13,691 nucleotides of DNA from Bacillota bacterium (GTDB lineage: Bacteria; Bacillota_A; Clostridia; Lachnospirales; Lachnospiraceae), in contig JAEZTQ010000095.1 in the NCBI GenBank assembly GCA_023443625.1, forward strand, positions 1-13,691, in the 5' to 3' direction. The translations under genes and the position numbers were made by a program. This document shows positions 13,690 through 13,691 of this stretch, one piece after another. The notes beneath the pieces were generated by a model. That model saw only the letters and a program-made list of their open reading frames with translations. It was not told the DNA's origin and did not search any database. The stretch's first letter is position 1; every line of letters begins with the position of its first letter.

Positions 13690-13691
13690 CT

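Overview
The window is low-GC DNA that reads like a clostridial Firmicute, most likely a Lachnospiraceae-type plant-polysaccharide degrader. The evidence is the AT-rich intergenic DNA, strong AGGAGG ribosome sites, near-consensus sigma-A promoters, a T-box leader on an aminoacyl-tRNA synthetase gene, and a CUT1 sugar transporter without its own ATPase. The genus call is inference.

Layout. Positions 1-311 are non-coding: a long nested palindrome (15-134), a repeat-like end (176-206) and an intrinsic terminator (221-254) that closes the minus-strand sugar operon. From 312 to 8903, all on the minus strand and read right to left, lies a complete sugar-uptake and hydrolysis operon: lipoprotein substrate-binding protein, two CUT1 permeases, LacI-family regulator, GH42 beta-galactosidase-type enzyme, and GH127 beta-L-arabinofuranosidase. 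A consensus promoter (8995-9023) precedes it and a second likely promoter precedes lacI (5662-5690). Both glycosidases lack signal peptides, so small oligosaccharides carrying galactose and beta-L-arabinofuranose are probably imported and cut in the cytoplasm.

From 9219 to about 11104 on the minus strand is the single-chain (alpha2) glycyl-tRNA synthetase gene behind a T-box leader with a GGC specifier. About 110 bp of tandem palindromes sit between the T-box terminator and the glyS ribosome site. Around 11142-11330 there may be a decayed tyrosine-recombinase tail.

From 11301 rightward on the plus strand, a MerR-type promoter with a 19-bp spacer drives a MerR regulator with a GyrI-like sensor domain. 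The regulator gene overlaps a Fpg/Nei-type DNA glycosylase that lacks the normal N-terminal catalytic proline. A doubtful Cys-rich small ORF and a broken reading frame follow.

The last 120 bases look like a promoter, an 18-codon leader peptide and two mutually exclusive hairpins. This is the design of a ribosome-controlled attenuator for a gene that begins just beyond the right edge. It and the atypical glycosylase are the most interesting items here.
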